64,000 nucleotides of DNA. It comes from Pelagibacterium nitratireducens (GTDB taxonomy: Bacteria; Pseudomonadota; Alphaproteobacteria; Rhizobiales; Devosiaceae). Positions 51,567 through 59,695 of the stretch are shown piece by piece. The position numbers and the translations under genes are program-made. The DNA lies in the NCBI RefSeq assembly GCF_037044555.1, contig NZ_CP146275.1, positions 1,344,501 through 1,408,500 on the forward strand, written 5' to 3'. The notes under the pieces are model-generated. The model saw only the letters and a program-made list of their open reading frames with translations. It searched no databases and was not told the DNA's origin. Every line of letters starts with the position of its first letter. The first letter of the stretch is position 1.

Positions 51567-53891
51567 TCACCCCCTCTTCACGAAACTATCCAACACCTTT
51601 TTCGGCCCGGCCTTTTCAAAATCGATCGAGAGCTTGTTGCCTTCGGCGGCGGTCACCATGCCGTAGCCGAATTTGAGGTGGAAGACGCGTTCGCCGACGC
51701 CGTAGGCGGCCGAGGGGCCTGAGGAGCGGGCGACGAGGTCGCCGTCTATGGTGACCGGGCCGGGGCCTTTGCGGGCCGATTGCTGGCGCTGGGCGCGTTG
51801 CCAGCCGGGGGTTTCATAGACGCTTTCGAAGGGGTCGCGGTTATCAAACCGGGTCGTGGCGCGGCCGCCATAGGTGTAGCCGCCGTAGGAGGACCCGGTG
51901 TCGGTGACTTCGACGACCTGGGCGGGGAGTTCGTCGAGGAAGCGCGAGGGGATGGCGGATTGCCAGAGGCCGTGGATGCGCCGGTTCTGGGCAAGGGAAA
52001 TGCGGCAGCGCTTGCGGGCGCGGGTGATGCCGACATAGGCCAGGCGCCGTTCTTCCTCGAGGCCGGCGAGGCCGGATTCATCGAGGGCGCGCTGGTGGGG
52101 GAACAGGCCTTCTTCCCAGCCGGGGAGAAAGACCGTGTTGAATTCGAGGCCCTTGGCCGAGTGCAGGGTCATGATCGAAACCGCATCGCCGCCTTCGCCG
52201 GAATCGCGGTCCATGACCAGCGCGATGTGTTCGAGGAAACCGCCGAGGTTTTCGAACTCTTCCATGGAGCGGATGAGTTCTTTCAAGTTTTCCAGCCGTC
52301 CGGGGGCGTCGGCGGATTTGTCGTTCTGCCACATGGCGGTGTAGCCGGATTCATCGAGAATCTGTTCGGCCAGTTCGTGATGGGGGATGGTGCGCAAGCG
52401 GTCGGCCCAATCGTCGATCTGGCGGACCAGCCCGCGGAAGGTCGAGCGCTGTTTGGGCTTTAATTCCTCGGTTTCGGTCAACTCGCGAATGGCGGCGAGG
52501 AGGGGAATTTGGGCGGCGCGGGCGGTGTCGTGGACGATCTGCAGGGTGGCGTCGCCGAGGCCGCGCTTGGGGGTGTTGACGATGCGTTCGAGGGCAAGAT
52601 CGTCGGCGGGCTGGGCGACGATGCGCAGATAGGCCAGCGCGTCGCGGATTTCCTTGCGCTCGTAAAAGCGCGGGCCGCCGATGACGCGATAGTTCAGGCC
52701 CAAGGTGATGAAGCGTTCTTCGAATTCGCGCATCTGGAAGGAGGCGCGCACGAGGATGGCCATGTCGTCGAGCGGGTCGCCCTGGCGCTGGAACTGTTCG
52801 ATCTCCTCGCCGATCTGGCGGGCCTCTTCTTCTGAGTCCCAGACTGAAGTTACCGAGAGTTTTTCACCTTCTTCGCCAACATCGGTCTGGAGTGTCTTGC
52901 CCAGCCGGGATTCGTTGTTGGCGATCAGGTGGGAGGCGGCGGAGAGGATGTTGGAGGTCGAGCGGTAATTGCGCTCGAGCTTGATCATCCTGGCGCCGGG
53001 AAAGTCCTTTTCGAAACGCAGGATGTTGTCGACCTCGGCGCCGCGCCAGCCATAGATCGACTGGTCGTCATCGCCGACCACACAAATGTTGGAGCTGTTG
53101 ATGCCATCGCGGGACTGGGCGAGGAGGCGCAGCCACATATATTGGGCGGTGTTGGAATCCTGGTATTCATCGACCAGCATGTAGCGGAAGCGGTCGTGAT
53201 ACTGGGCGAGGACTTCGGGGTTTTCCTTGAAGAGGCGTATGCCTTCGAGGAGGAGATCGCCGAAATCGGCGGCGTTCAATGTTTTGAGCCGGGCCTGATA
53301 GTCCTTGTAGATCTTCTGGCCCTTGCCATTGGCAAAGAACCCGGCATCGGCCGGGGAGATGTCCTTGGGCAGCAGGCCGCGATTTTTCCAGCCATCCATC
53401 ATGGACGCGAACTGGCGGGCCGGCCAGCGTTTCTCGTCGATGTTTTCGGCGGCGAGCAATTGCTTGATCAGACGGATCTGGTCGTCGGTGTCCAGAATCG
53501 TGAAATCGGGGCGCAGGCCGACCAGTTCGGCGTGGCGACGGATCAGCCGCGCGCCGATGGAGTGGAAGGTGCCAAGCCATGGCATGCCCTCGACCGAGGC
53601 TCCGACCAGCTTGCCGATGCGCTCCTTCATCTCGCGGGCGGCCTTGTTGGTGAAGGTGACGGCGAGGATCTGGTTGCCACGGGCTTTTCGCGTGGCAAGG
53701 ATATGGGCGATGCGGGTGGTCAGGACGCGGGTCTTGCCGGTGCCGGCGCCGGCGAGGACCAACAGGGGGCCTTCGGTTGTTTGTACCGCCTCGCGTTGTT
53801 CGGCGTTGAGCCCGGCAAGATAAGCGGGCTCACGCGCGGCGAACTGGGAGGTGATGGGGCCTTGCGGGCGATGGGGCGGGGCGGCTGACAT
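51567..53891 (-). CDS. uvrD: UvrD/PcrA-type superfamily 1 DNA helicase
   Basis: 3'-5' helicase for nucleotide-excision and mismatch repair and for replication-fork maintenance. 774 residues. Motifs: GLNAEQREAVQTTEGPLLVLAGAGTGKT (Q motif and Walker A), MLVDEYQDSN (Walker B), VVGDDDQSIYGWRGA, LERNYRSTSNIL and VSIMTLHSAKGLEF, in SF1 order. The C-terminal basic tail KLSIDFEKAGPKKVLDSFVKRG is PcrA-like. uvrD or pcrA could both be used as the symbol. Confidence 0.95.
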   Translation of the reverse strand: MSAAPPHRPQGPITSQFAAREPAYLAGLNAEQREAVQTTEGPLLVLAGAGTGKTRVLTTRIAHILATRKARGNQILAVTFTNKAAREMKERIGKLVGASVEGMPWLGTFHSIGARLIRRHAELVGLRPDFTILDTDDQIRLIKQLLAAENIDEKRWPARQFASMMDGWKNRGLLPKDISPADAGFFANGKGQKIYKDYQARLKTLNAADFGDLLLEGIRLFKENPEVLAQYHDRFRYMLVDEYQDSNTAQYMWLRLLAQSRDGINSSNICVVGDDDQSIYGWRGAEVDNILRFEKDFPGARMIKLERNYRSTSNILSAASHLIANNESRLGKTLQTDVGEEGEKLSVTSVWDSEEEARQIGEEIEQFQRQGDPLDDMAILVRASFQMREFEERFITLGLNYRVIGGPRFYERKEIRDALAYLRIVAQPADDLALERIVNTPKRGLGDATLQIVHDTARAAQIPLLAAIRELTETEELKPKQRSTFRGLVRQIDDWADRLRTIPHHELAEQILDESGYTAMWQNDKSADAPGRLENLKELIRSMEEFENLGGFLEHIALVMDRDSGEGGDAVSIMTLHSAKGLEFNTVFLPGWEEGLFPHQRALDESGLAGLEEERRLAYVGITRARKRCRISLAQNRRIHGLWQSAIPSRFLDELPAQVVEVTDTGSSYGGYTYGGRATTRFDNRDPFESVYETPGWQRAQRQQSARKGPGPVTIDGDLVARSSGPSAAYGVGERVFHLKFGYGMVTAAEGNKLSIDFEKAGPKKVLDSFVKRG

Positions 53892-53916
53892 ATAGGTTGC
53901 GTTTTTTCCCTGCTCG

Positions 53917-53958
53917 CGCCGCCGAACCGAAAAACGGGGTACGCTTTTGCCGGCGGCG
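53917..53958 (+). repeat. Mosaic palindromic repeat, copy D
   Basis: Arms CGCCGCC and GGCGGCG enclose GAACCGAAAAACGGGG and ACGCTTTTGC. The core matches copies A-C, but the arms differ. A CTAG lies just downstream (53977-53980). Confidence 0.65.
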
Positions 53959-54105
53959 CTCGAATCTCATTTTGTTCTAGTGGTCAATATATAGGTCCGA
54001 TGACGGCAAAAGTATATGCACAGGCCAGTTCGGCGTTGTCACAGAAGTGTTGTCGAGGCGGCCTAAGACGCCCGGCGTGATCATTTCACGCACAAGGGGA
54101 TTGCA

Positions 54106-56289
54106 ATGACCAAATCGACTTTGCTCGCGGCGCTTGCTGCCGGGCTGCTCGCCAGCGCGGCCATGCCAGCGCAGGCGCAATATTTCAACCGCATCGCCAG
54201 CTTTCCGGTCGCAGACAATGCGCCAGAGGCCGAAGCGACATCCTCGGAAATCATATCGGCCTCCGAAGACGGCATGACGCTTGTCTATTCCGACAGCCCC
54301 GGTGGCGGCATCGGGTTCGTCGACATCACCGACCCGGCCGCTCCGGCCGCTGCCGGCTACGTCACAGTGGACGGTGAGCCGACTTCGGTCGTGGTGATCG
54401 GCGACTACGCCTTTGCCGGCGTCAACACTTCGGAGAGCTTCGTGGCGCCTTCGGGCCACGTCGCCGTCATCGACATGGCCAGCAAGGAAATCGTTGCGAC
54501 CTGCGACGTTTCGGGCCAGCCCGACTCCGTTGCCAAATCGCCAGACGGCACGCTTTTGGCCGTGGCGATCGAGAACGAGCGCGACGAAGACCTCAACGAC
54601 GGGGAAATCCCGCAGCTTCCCGCCGGGAACGTGACTCTGTTTTCGACCAGCGACCAAGGGCTCGATTGTGACTCGATGATCGAAGTCGACGTGACCGGCC
54701 TGGCCGACATCGCGCCGAGCGATCCCGAGCCCGAGTTCACCGATTTCAACGAGAACAACGAACTGGTCGTCTCCATGCAGGAGAACAACCACTTCGTTAT
54801 CATGGATGGCAATTCGGGCGAAGTCATCAGTGATTTTTCGGCCGGTTCGACCGATCTGGCGGGCATCGACACCGAAGACGACGGCGTGCTCTCGTTCACC
54901 GAGAGCCAGGATGCGCGCCTGCGCGAGCCGGACGCCGTCAAATGGATCGACGCCGACCATTTCGTTGCCTCGAACGAGGGCGACTACAATGGCGGGTCGC
55001 GCGGTTTTACCATCTATAACAAGGACGGTTCGGTCGCCTATGAATCGGGCGCGGCGATGGAAATGATCACCGCGAGCCTGGGGCACTATCCCGAGGGGCG
55101 CTCGGACAACAAGGGCATCGAACCCGAAGGCATGGAAGTGGCGAGCTTCGGCGATGACACGCTTATCTTCGTGATGCAGGAACGCTCCTCGCTGATCGCC
55201 ATCTACCGCGCCACCGATGGTGAACCCGAATATATCCAGTCCATTCCCTCGGGCATGGGACCGGAAAGCGCCGTGGCGATCCCCGAGCGCAACATCATCG
55301 CGACGGCCAATGAAGAAGATCTGCGTGAAGACGGGCTTGCCGGTTCGCACGTCATGATCTTCGAGCGCCAGGACGTCGAAGCGCCCGACTATCCGCAGAT
55401 CGTGTCGGCCATGAACGACGATGGCACCCCGATCGGCTGGGTGGCGCTTTCGGGCTTTGTCGCCGATGCGGATGAAGCGGGTAAGCTCTATGCGGTCAAC
55501 GACAGCTATCTCTCGATGATGCCGACCATCTATACGATCGATGCGACGCAGACGCCGGCCATGATCACCGAGGCAATGCTGGTCACCCGTGACGGTGAAG
55601 CGGCCGAAGCGCTCGATCTCGAAGGCATCACGCTCGATGGCGAAGGCGGGTTCTGGCTGGCCTCGGAAGGCCGGACGGATCGCGACATCGCGCACATGCT
55701 CTATCACGTGGATGGAGAAGGTGCGATCGTTGAGGAAGTGTCGTTCCCGGACTCGCTGCTGGCCAACGAAATCCGCTTCGGTTCGGAAGGTGTGAGCTCG
55801 GTGGGTACGGGCGAGGACATGGTGCTCTGGATCGCCATTCAGCGCGAATGGGGCGATGACGAAGCGGGCATGACCAAGCTGGTTTCCTATACCCCTTCCA
55901 CGGGCGAATGGGGTGCCGTGCACTATCCGCTCGAAACGCCGGCTGAAGGCGCCTGGGTGGGTCTTTCGGAAATCACCATCCATGGTGATTACGCCTATAT
56001 CGTCGAGCGCGACAACCAGATCGCCGAAAAGGCCGAACTCAAGAAGCTCTACCGCGTGCCGGTTTCCGAACTGGTCGGTGCTCAGATCGGCGGCGAGTTA
56101 CCGGTGGTCACCAAGGAAGAAGTCCGCGACTTCATCCCCGATCTTGAAGCCCTCAATGGCTACGTTCTCGACAAGGTCGAAGGCTTTGCCATCGATGCCG
56201 ACGGCATCGGCTGGGTCGTGACCGACAATGACGGTGTGGACGACAGCTCGGGCGAGACCAATTTCTGGTCGATCGGCGCTGTCGAATAA
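54106..56289 (+). CDS. Secreted protein with esterase-like phytase domain
   Basis: 727 residues with a signal peptide (KSTLLAALAAGLLASAAMPAQAQ). The N-terminal ~420 residues form a beta-propeller-like part with repeats such as GHVAVIDMASKEIV and FVIMDGNSGEVISDF. From about residue 440 comes an esterase-like/phytase-like domain: DEAGKLYAVNDSYLSMMPTIYTID, LDLEGITLDGEGGFWLASEGR and DKVEGFAIDADGIGWVVTDNDGV. The mature protein is very acidic and probably binds calcium. Phosphate-ester cleavage is possible but not shown. AAGGGG lies before the ATG, and a strong terminator follows. Confidence 0.88.
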   Translation: MTKSTLLAALAAGLLASAAMPAQAQYFNRIASFPVADNAPEAEATSSEIISASEDGMTLVYSDSPGGGIGFVDITDPAAPAAAGYVTVDGEPTSVVVIGDYAFAGVNTSESFVAPSGHVAVIDMASKEIVATCDVSGQPDSVAKSPDGTLLAVAIENERDEDLNDGEIPQLPAGNVTLFSTSDQGLDCDSMIEVDVTGLADIAPSDPEPEFTDFNENNELVVSMQENNHFVIMDGNSGEVISDFSAGSTDLAGIDTEDDGVLSFTESQDARLREPDAVKWIDADHFVASNEGDYNGGSRGFTIYNKDGSVAYESGAAMEMITASLGHYPEGRSDNKGIEPEGMEVASFGDDTLIFVMQERSSLIAIYRATDGEPEYIQSIPSGMGPESAVAIPERNIIATANEEDLREDGLAGSHVMIFERQDVEAPDYPQIVSAMNDDGTPIGWVALSGFVADADEAGKLYAVNDSYLSMMPTIYTIDATQTPAMITEAMLVTRDGEAAEALDLEGITLDGEGGFWLASEGRTDRDIAHMLYHVDGEGAIVEEVSFPDSLLANEIRFGSEGVSSVGTGEDMVLWIAIQREWGDDEAGMTKLVSYTPSTGEWGAVHYPLETPAEGAWVGLSEITIHGDYAYIVERDNQIAEKAELKKLYRVPVSELVGAQIGGELPVVTKEEVRDFIPDLEALNGYVLDKVEGFAIDADGIGWVVTDNDGVDDSSGETNFWSIGAVE

Positions 56290-56315
56290 GCCTGCTGGTT
56301 AAGAGAGATTGTGAA

Positions 56316-56347
56316 GGGGCCGGACCTTTGGGTTCGGCCTCTTTTTT
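56316..56347 (+). terminator. Intrinsic terminator after the phytase-like gene
   Basis: GGCCGGACC (56318-56326) pairs with GGTTCGGCC (56331-56339) around TTTG. TCTTTTTT follows directly. It lies 27 bp after the stop codon. Confidence 0.9.
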
Positions 56348-56550
56348 GTGTGGGGTGGATTGTGGGCGGATCGGCGAGTTGCGAGCCCGTTGTTAACATT
56401 GACCGGTTATCCTCGGCGTCTTAAAAGCCGACCAACTGCAGAAGGAGATTTATGCGCAGAGGCTCGTGATCGTAGCCGCAAACAGCGGTATCGCCTGGCA
56501 CCAACGAATGGTCGCCGGACCTCTTTGCATATGCTTTCTTCGGAGTTCTC

Positions 56551-57000
56551 ATGAAGAATCAGGACGTTGTAATCCGGCCTTTCGAGGCGTCGGACACCCA
56601 TAAGCTTTCCCGCATCTGGCTCGAAGCCTCACTTGTTGTTCATCCTTTTATCGGCGAGAGCCGGTTGATGGATCAACGGGCGCTTATTGAAGAGCGATAT
56701 CTGCCAGGCGCTGAAACATGGGTTGCGACTTTGAGCGATCAACCCGCCGGCTTCATCAGCCTGCTGGAAACGTTTATCGGAGGATTGTTTGTTTCTCCGG
56801 AACGGCAAGGGATGGGAATTGGACGCCATCTCGTCGCGCACGCGCTGAGCTTGAAGGGTGAGCTTTCCCTTGAAGTCTACACTCGTAACCTGCAGGCGAT
56901 GGACTTCTATAGTGCGCTAGGCTTTCAGGAACTTTCTCGACGCCCGACTGACGATGAAGGCTACCCATTCGAAAATGCACGCTTACGGCTGATCGGCTAA
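56551..57000 (+). CDS. GNAT-family N-acetyltransferase
   Basis: 149 residues: VIRPFEASDTHKLSRIWLEASLVVHPFI at the start, GGLFVSPERQGMGIGRHLVAHA (motif A, RQGMGIG) and LEVYTRNLQAMDFYSALGFQEL. Substrate unknown. CGGAG lies seven bases before the ATG. Codon use is less GC-rich than in adjacent genes. Confidence 0.93.
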   Translation: MKNQDVVIRPFEASDTHKLSRIWLEASLVVHPFIGESRLMDQRALIEERYLPGAETWVATLSDQPAGFISLLETFIGGLFVSPERQGMGIGRHLVAHALSLKGELSLEVYTRNLQAMDFYSALGFQELSRRPTDDEGYPFENARLRLIG

Positions 57001-57167
57001 CGTTTGTCGGGCGGTGAAGTCACCGTCCGGCAGACCTGATCTCCCCATAGCCCGCCAACAACAGGCAGTCTGAAAGCCGCCCCCAATGCAGTCTCGGGAT
57101 GTGACGCTTGGCTGTGCTCTTTCCGGAGGGGCTGAAATTGCGATGGTTCGGGATTTGAATTTGTGGA

Positions 57168-57201
57168 GGCTGCCCGGCTGGGTGTGACCGGCCGGGCAGC
57201 C
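57168..57201. terminator. 11-bp GC hairpin after the DUF308-like gene
   Basis: GGCTGCCCGGC (57168-57178) and GCCGGGCAGCC (57191-57201) are perfectly complementary, just past the stop of the minus-strand gene at 57220. No T tract follows, so it may only stabilise mRNA ends. Confidence 0.5.
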
Positions 57202-57219
57202 TTGGACTTTCGCCGTCGG

Positions 57220-57795
57220 TCAGGCCGGTCTGGGCGTCTTGTGCGCGATGAACAGGGAAATCGCTGAAACGAGAAAGTAGATTGCGCCGAAGCCTGCATA
57301 GCCGGCAAGTGTCGGGGCGAGAGCGGGGACGGCCTGTTGCGCCTGAAAGAGAAAAAATGCGCCGGCGAGGGCCGATTGTCCGCCGCTGAGGACCATTGCC
57401 CATTGAGCCCCTGAAGACTTCCAGCGCCCTATTGCGGTTGCGAGTTGAAGCAGACCGGACAGAATGGCCCAGGCGCCGAACACCGCGAGAACGGCACTCG
57501 GGCTTATTTGCAGTGCTGCCAGTACGGCCACGGCCGTGATGGCGCTGACGAAGAGATTGAGCGCCTGGGTGCGGTTGGCGTTCAGGCCGCCGTTGCGGGC
57601 CGCGTCGCGGTAATTGGCTGCTGCATCCCAAAGGGGATAGAGCACCAGCAAGGCGGCCCCGAGCACGGGTACCTGCTGGCCGATGGTCAGGATGGATGCC
57701 ACCCAGAGCACGGAAAAACCAGCCCGGACGAGGTAATATCGTTTGAGCCAGCGGTTGTGGGAGGCGTGAGGTTCAGTTCCGATTTGTGCGGTCAT
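57220..57795 (-). CDS. DUF308-like multi-pass membrane protein
   Basis: 191 residues with about six hydrophobic helices (AGFSVLWVASILTIG, PVLGAALLVLYPLWDAAANY, AVLAVFGAWAILSGLLQLATAI and others). The pattern resembles the DUF308/HdeD-like membrane family. Function unknown. It lies 71 bp downstream of the TetR gene, with an operator-like site just before its start, so it is probably a target of that TetR protein. Confidence 0.8.
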   Translation of the reverse strand: MTAQIGTEPHASHNRWLKRYYLVRAGFSVLWVASILTIGQQVPVLGAALLVLYPLWDAAANYRDAARNGGLNANRTQALNLFVSAITAVAVLAALQISPSAVLAVFGAWAILSGLLQLATAIGRWKSSGAQWAMVLSGGQSALAGAFFLFQAQQAVPALAPTLAGYAGFGAIYFLVSAISLFIAHKTPRPA

Positions 57796-57803
57796 TTTTC
57801 TAT

Positions 57804-57817
57804 CTACTAGTTGGTAG
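57804..57817. promoter_or_regulatory. Probable TetR operator upstream of the DUF308-like gene
   Basis: CTACTAGTTGGTAG, an imperfect palindrome related to CTACCTATTACTAGGTAG at 58455. It lies between the TetR gene and the membrane-protein gene. Confidence 0.5.
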
Positions 57818-57866
57818 GACGGAAGGGGCGTTTGGGTTAGAGTCAGGGCGTGGTGCTGTCGGTTGG

Positions 57867-58445
57867 CTATTTGAGGAAACGGGCCAGCAAGGCGGTGGTA
57901 ATGGTCGTGAACAGTTTCGGGTCGCTGTTCACCCGGGCCGAGAGCATCCCGCCATGCACAGTCGCCAAAAATGCTTCGGCCTCCGCTTCAGGCGAGCTCG
58001 AAAGCTCAAAGGCACCGGTTTGAGCGCCGCGGCGCAAGGCCGAGGCCAGCCAGCTCGACAGCGTTTCAAAGTGCAGGCGCACTTCGGCCGCAATCTGCGG
58101 CGGCAGGACCGGCAATTCGCTGGCCAGCAGAGCGCAGATGCAAATCGGCGCGGTGCCGTCCGACAGGCATTTCTGCCAGTAGCCAAGGTAGAACGAGAGC
58201 TGCTCGCGCGGGTCGGCGGCAGACCGTTCGAGCGCGGCGAAGCCGGCGCGCGCATCTTCGCGGTAGCGCGAGACAAGCGCGCGGACCAGATCAGCCTTGC
58301 TCGGGAAATGGTGATGAATGCTCGCCTTGCGAATGCCGACCACTTCAGCAATGTCAGCATAGCTAAAGCCATTGTATCCACCCGCCATGATCAGGGTCTG
58401 GGCGCAATCAAGAATGTCGGTGGCGGTTGAGGAAAGCTTGGTCAT
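57867..58445 (-). CDS. TetR-family transcriptional regulator
   Basis: 192 residues. N-terminal TetR helix-turn-helix (FSYADIAEVVGIRKASIHHHFPSKADLVRALV) and a ligand domain with CICALLASELPVLPPQI. The family often controls reductases or exporters of reactive compounds. Palindromes lie upstream of this gene and of the next gene in line, and an aldo/keto reductase is divergent, so the likely regulon is local. Confidence 0.95.
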   Translation of the reverse strand: MTKLSSTATDILDCAQTLIMAGGYNGFSYADIAEVVGIRKASIHHHFPSKADLVRALVSRYREDARAGFAALERSAADPREQLSFYLGYWQKCLSDGTAPICICALLASELPVLPPQIAAEVRLHFETLSSWLASALRRGAQTGAFELSSSPEAEAEAFLATVHGGMLSARVNSDPKLFTTITTALLARFLK

Positions 58446-58454
58446 GAAAGTTAT

Positions 58455-58472
58455 CTACCTATTACTAGGTAG
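58455..58472. promoter_or_regulatory. Probable TetR operator upstream of its own gene
   Basis: CTACCTA-TTAC-TAGGTAG, a palindrome with 7-bp arms, ten bases before the TetR start codon. It also faces the aldo/keto reductase gene at 58724. Confidence 0.65.
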
Positions 58473-58723
58473 TTTGTCAAGAGAACCTATTGGGGGGATG
58501 CGACCGTGTCTCGACAGGCCGGCGCGGTATCACAGGGGCACCCGGTATCATTGCCTGTATTTTGTGTGACAGGGCCGGTCGACCCGATGATGCCGGCACT
58601 GTTTGGTCGATGCGGCCAGATTTTCTGTCGGCAATAGGCAAACAGGTCGACGCGCATCTAACAATCACAGCACCAGGGCACCATGTCGGACAATGACGAT
58701 GTTTCCGAGCAGGAGAATGAAAA

Positions 58724-59608
58724 ATGGCGGTACCCGATTTTACCTTGAACAATGGTGTCACGATGCCCGCGCTGGGATTTGGCGTGTTCCAGACGCCACC
58801 CGATGAGACCAAGACAGCGGTCGCTGAAGCGCTGCGCGTCGGTTACCGCCATATCGACACCGCCGCGGCGTATGGAAACGAACGCGGCGTGGGAGAGGCG
58901 ATCAGGGCTTCGGGGATCGAGCGGTCGCAGATTTTCATCGAGACCAAGATCTGGATCAACGACTACGGCTATGAGGAGACGCTGCACGGCTTTGAAAAGA
59001 GTGCCGGCAAGCTGGGCGTCGAGCAGATCGACATGCTCATCCTTCATCAGCCGTTCCCGCGCGGGTTCGACAGAACGCTGGGCGCTTACCGGGCGCTCGA
59101 AACCCTTCTGGCGGATGGCAAGGTGCGGGCCATCGGGGTGAGCAATTTCATGCCTCACCACCTCGAGCGGCTGCTGGCCGAGGTCGAGGTGACGCCGGCC
59201 CTCAACCAGATCGAGGTTCATCCCTATTTCCAGCAGCGCGAAGCGCAGGAACGAAATGCCGCGCTTGGCATCGTGACGCAGGCCTGGGCGCCGATCGGCG
59301 GGATTACCTTTTACCGTCCGGGCTTTTCCCAGAGCACGCTGGACGATCCGGCGATACTGACCATAGCACAAGCGCACGGTAAATCGGCCGCGCAGGTCAT
59401 GCTGCGCTGGGGCGTGCAGCAGGGGCGTTCGGTCATTCCGAAATCGGTGAAGCCGGCGCGCATCGCAGAAAATTTCGAGATTTTCGATTTCGAGCTTTCG
59501 GGTGACGAGTTGGCTGCAATCGATGCCCTGAACGCCAACCAGCGCGGTGGCCCGAACCCCGACGATATCACGCTCGAAACCTTCAATCGCGAAATTCCAG
59601 AGGCCTGA
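58724..59608 (+). CDS. Aldo/keto reductase
   Basis: 294-residue NADPH-dependent oxidoreductase of the DkgA-type AKR family. The catalytic tetrad is visible: Asp and Tyr in HIDTAAAYGNERGVGEAI, Lys in ETKIWIND and His in LILHQPFP. The cofactor-contact segment is GRSVIPKSVKPARIAENFEIFDFELS. AGGAGA precedes the ATG at 58724. Divergent from the TetR gene, which may control it in response to reactive aldehydes or ketones. The 250 bp upstream show no other gene. Confidence 0.93.
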   Translation: MAVPDFTLNNGVTMPALGFGVFQTPPDETKTAVAEALRVGYRHIDTAAAYGNERGVGEAIRASGIERSQIFIETKIWINDYGYEETLHGFEKSAGKLGVEQIDMLILHQPFPRGFDRTLGAYRALETLLADGKVRAIGVSNFMPHHLERLLAEVEVTPALNQIEVHPYFQQREAQERNAALGIVTQAWAPIGGITFYRPGFSQSTLDDPAILTIAQAHGKSAAQVMLRWGVQQGRSVIPKSVKPARIAENFEIFDFELSGDELAAIDALNANQRGGPNPDDITLETFNREIPEA

Positions 59609-59620
59609 ACTCAGGACGCG

Positions 59621-59695
59621 CTAGACCCTTGTTTTGTCGCGTGTCCGAACCGCAAGACCGTTTCCATCCCCGATCGCGTCGAGGACATGCTCTAG
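59621..59695 (+). repeat. Mosaic palindromic repeat, copy B
   Basis: CTAGACCC, then arm GCGTGTCC, core GAACCGCAAGACCG, GATCGCGTCGA, arm GGACATGC and a closing CTAG. Nearly identical to copy A. Its right CTAG supplies the stop codon of the ClC gene. Confidence 0.8.

Noticed and set aside
53977..55983. A 668-codon open frame antisense to the phytase-like gene
   Set aside because: It is the mirror of a secreted protein gene with a signal peptide, domain motifs and terminator. Its composition is typical of antisense translation.
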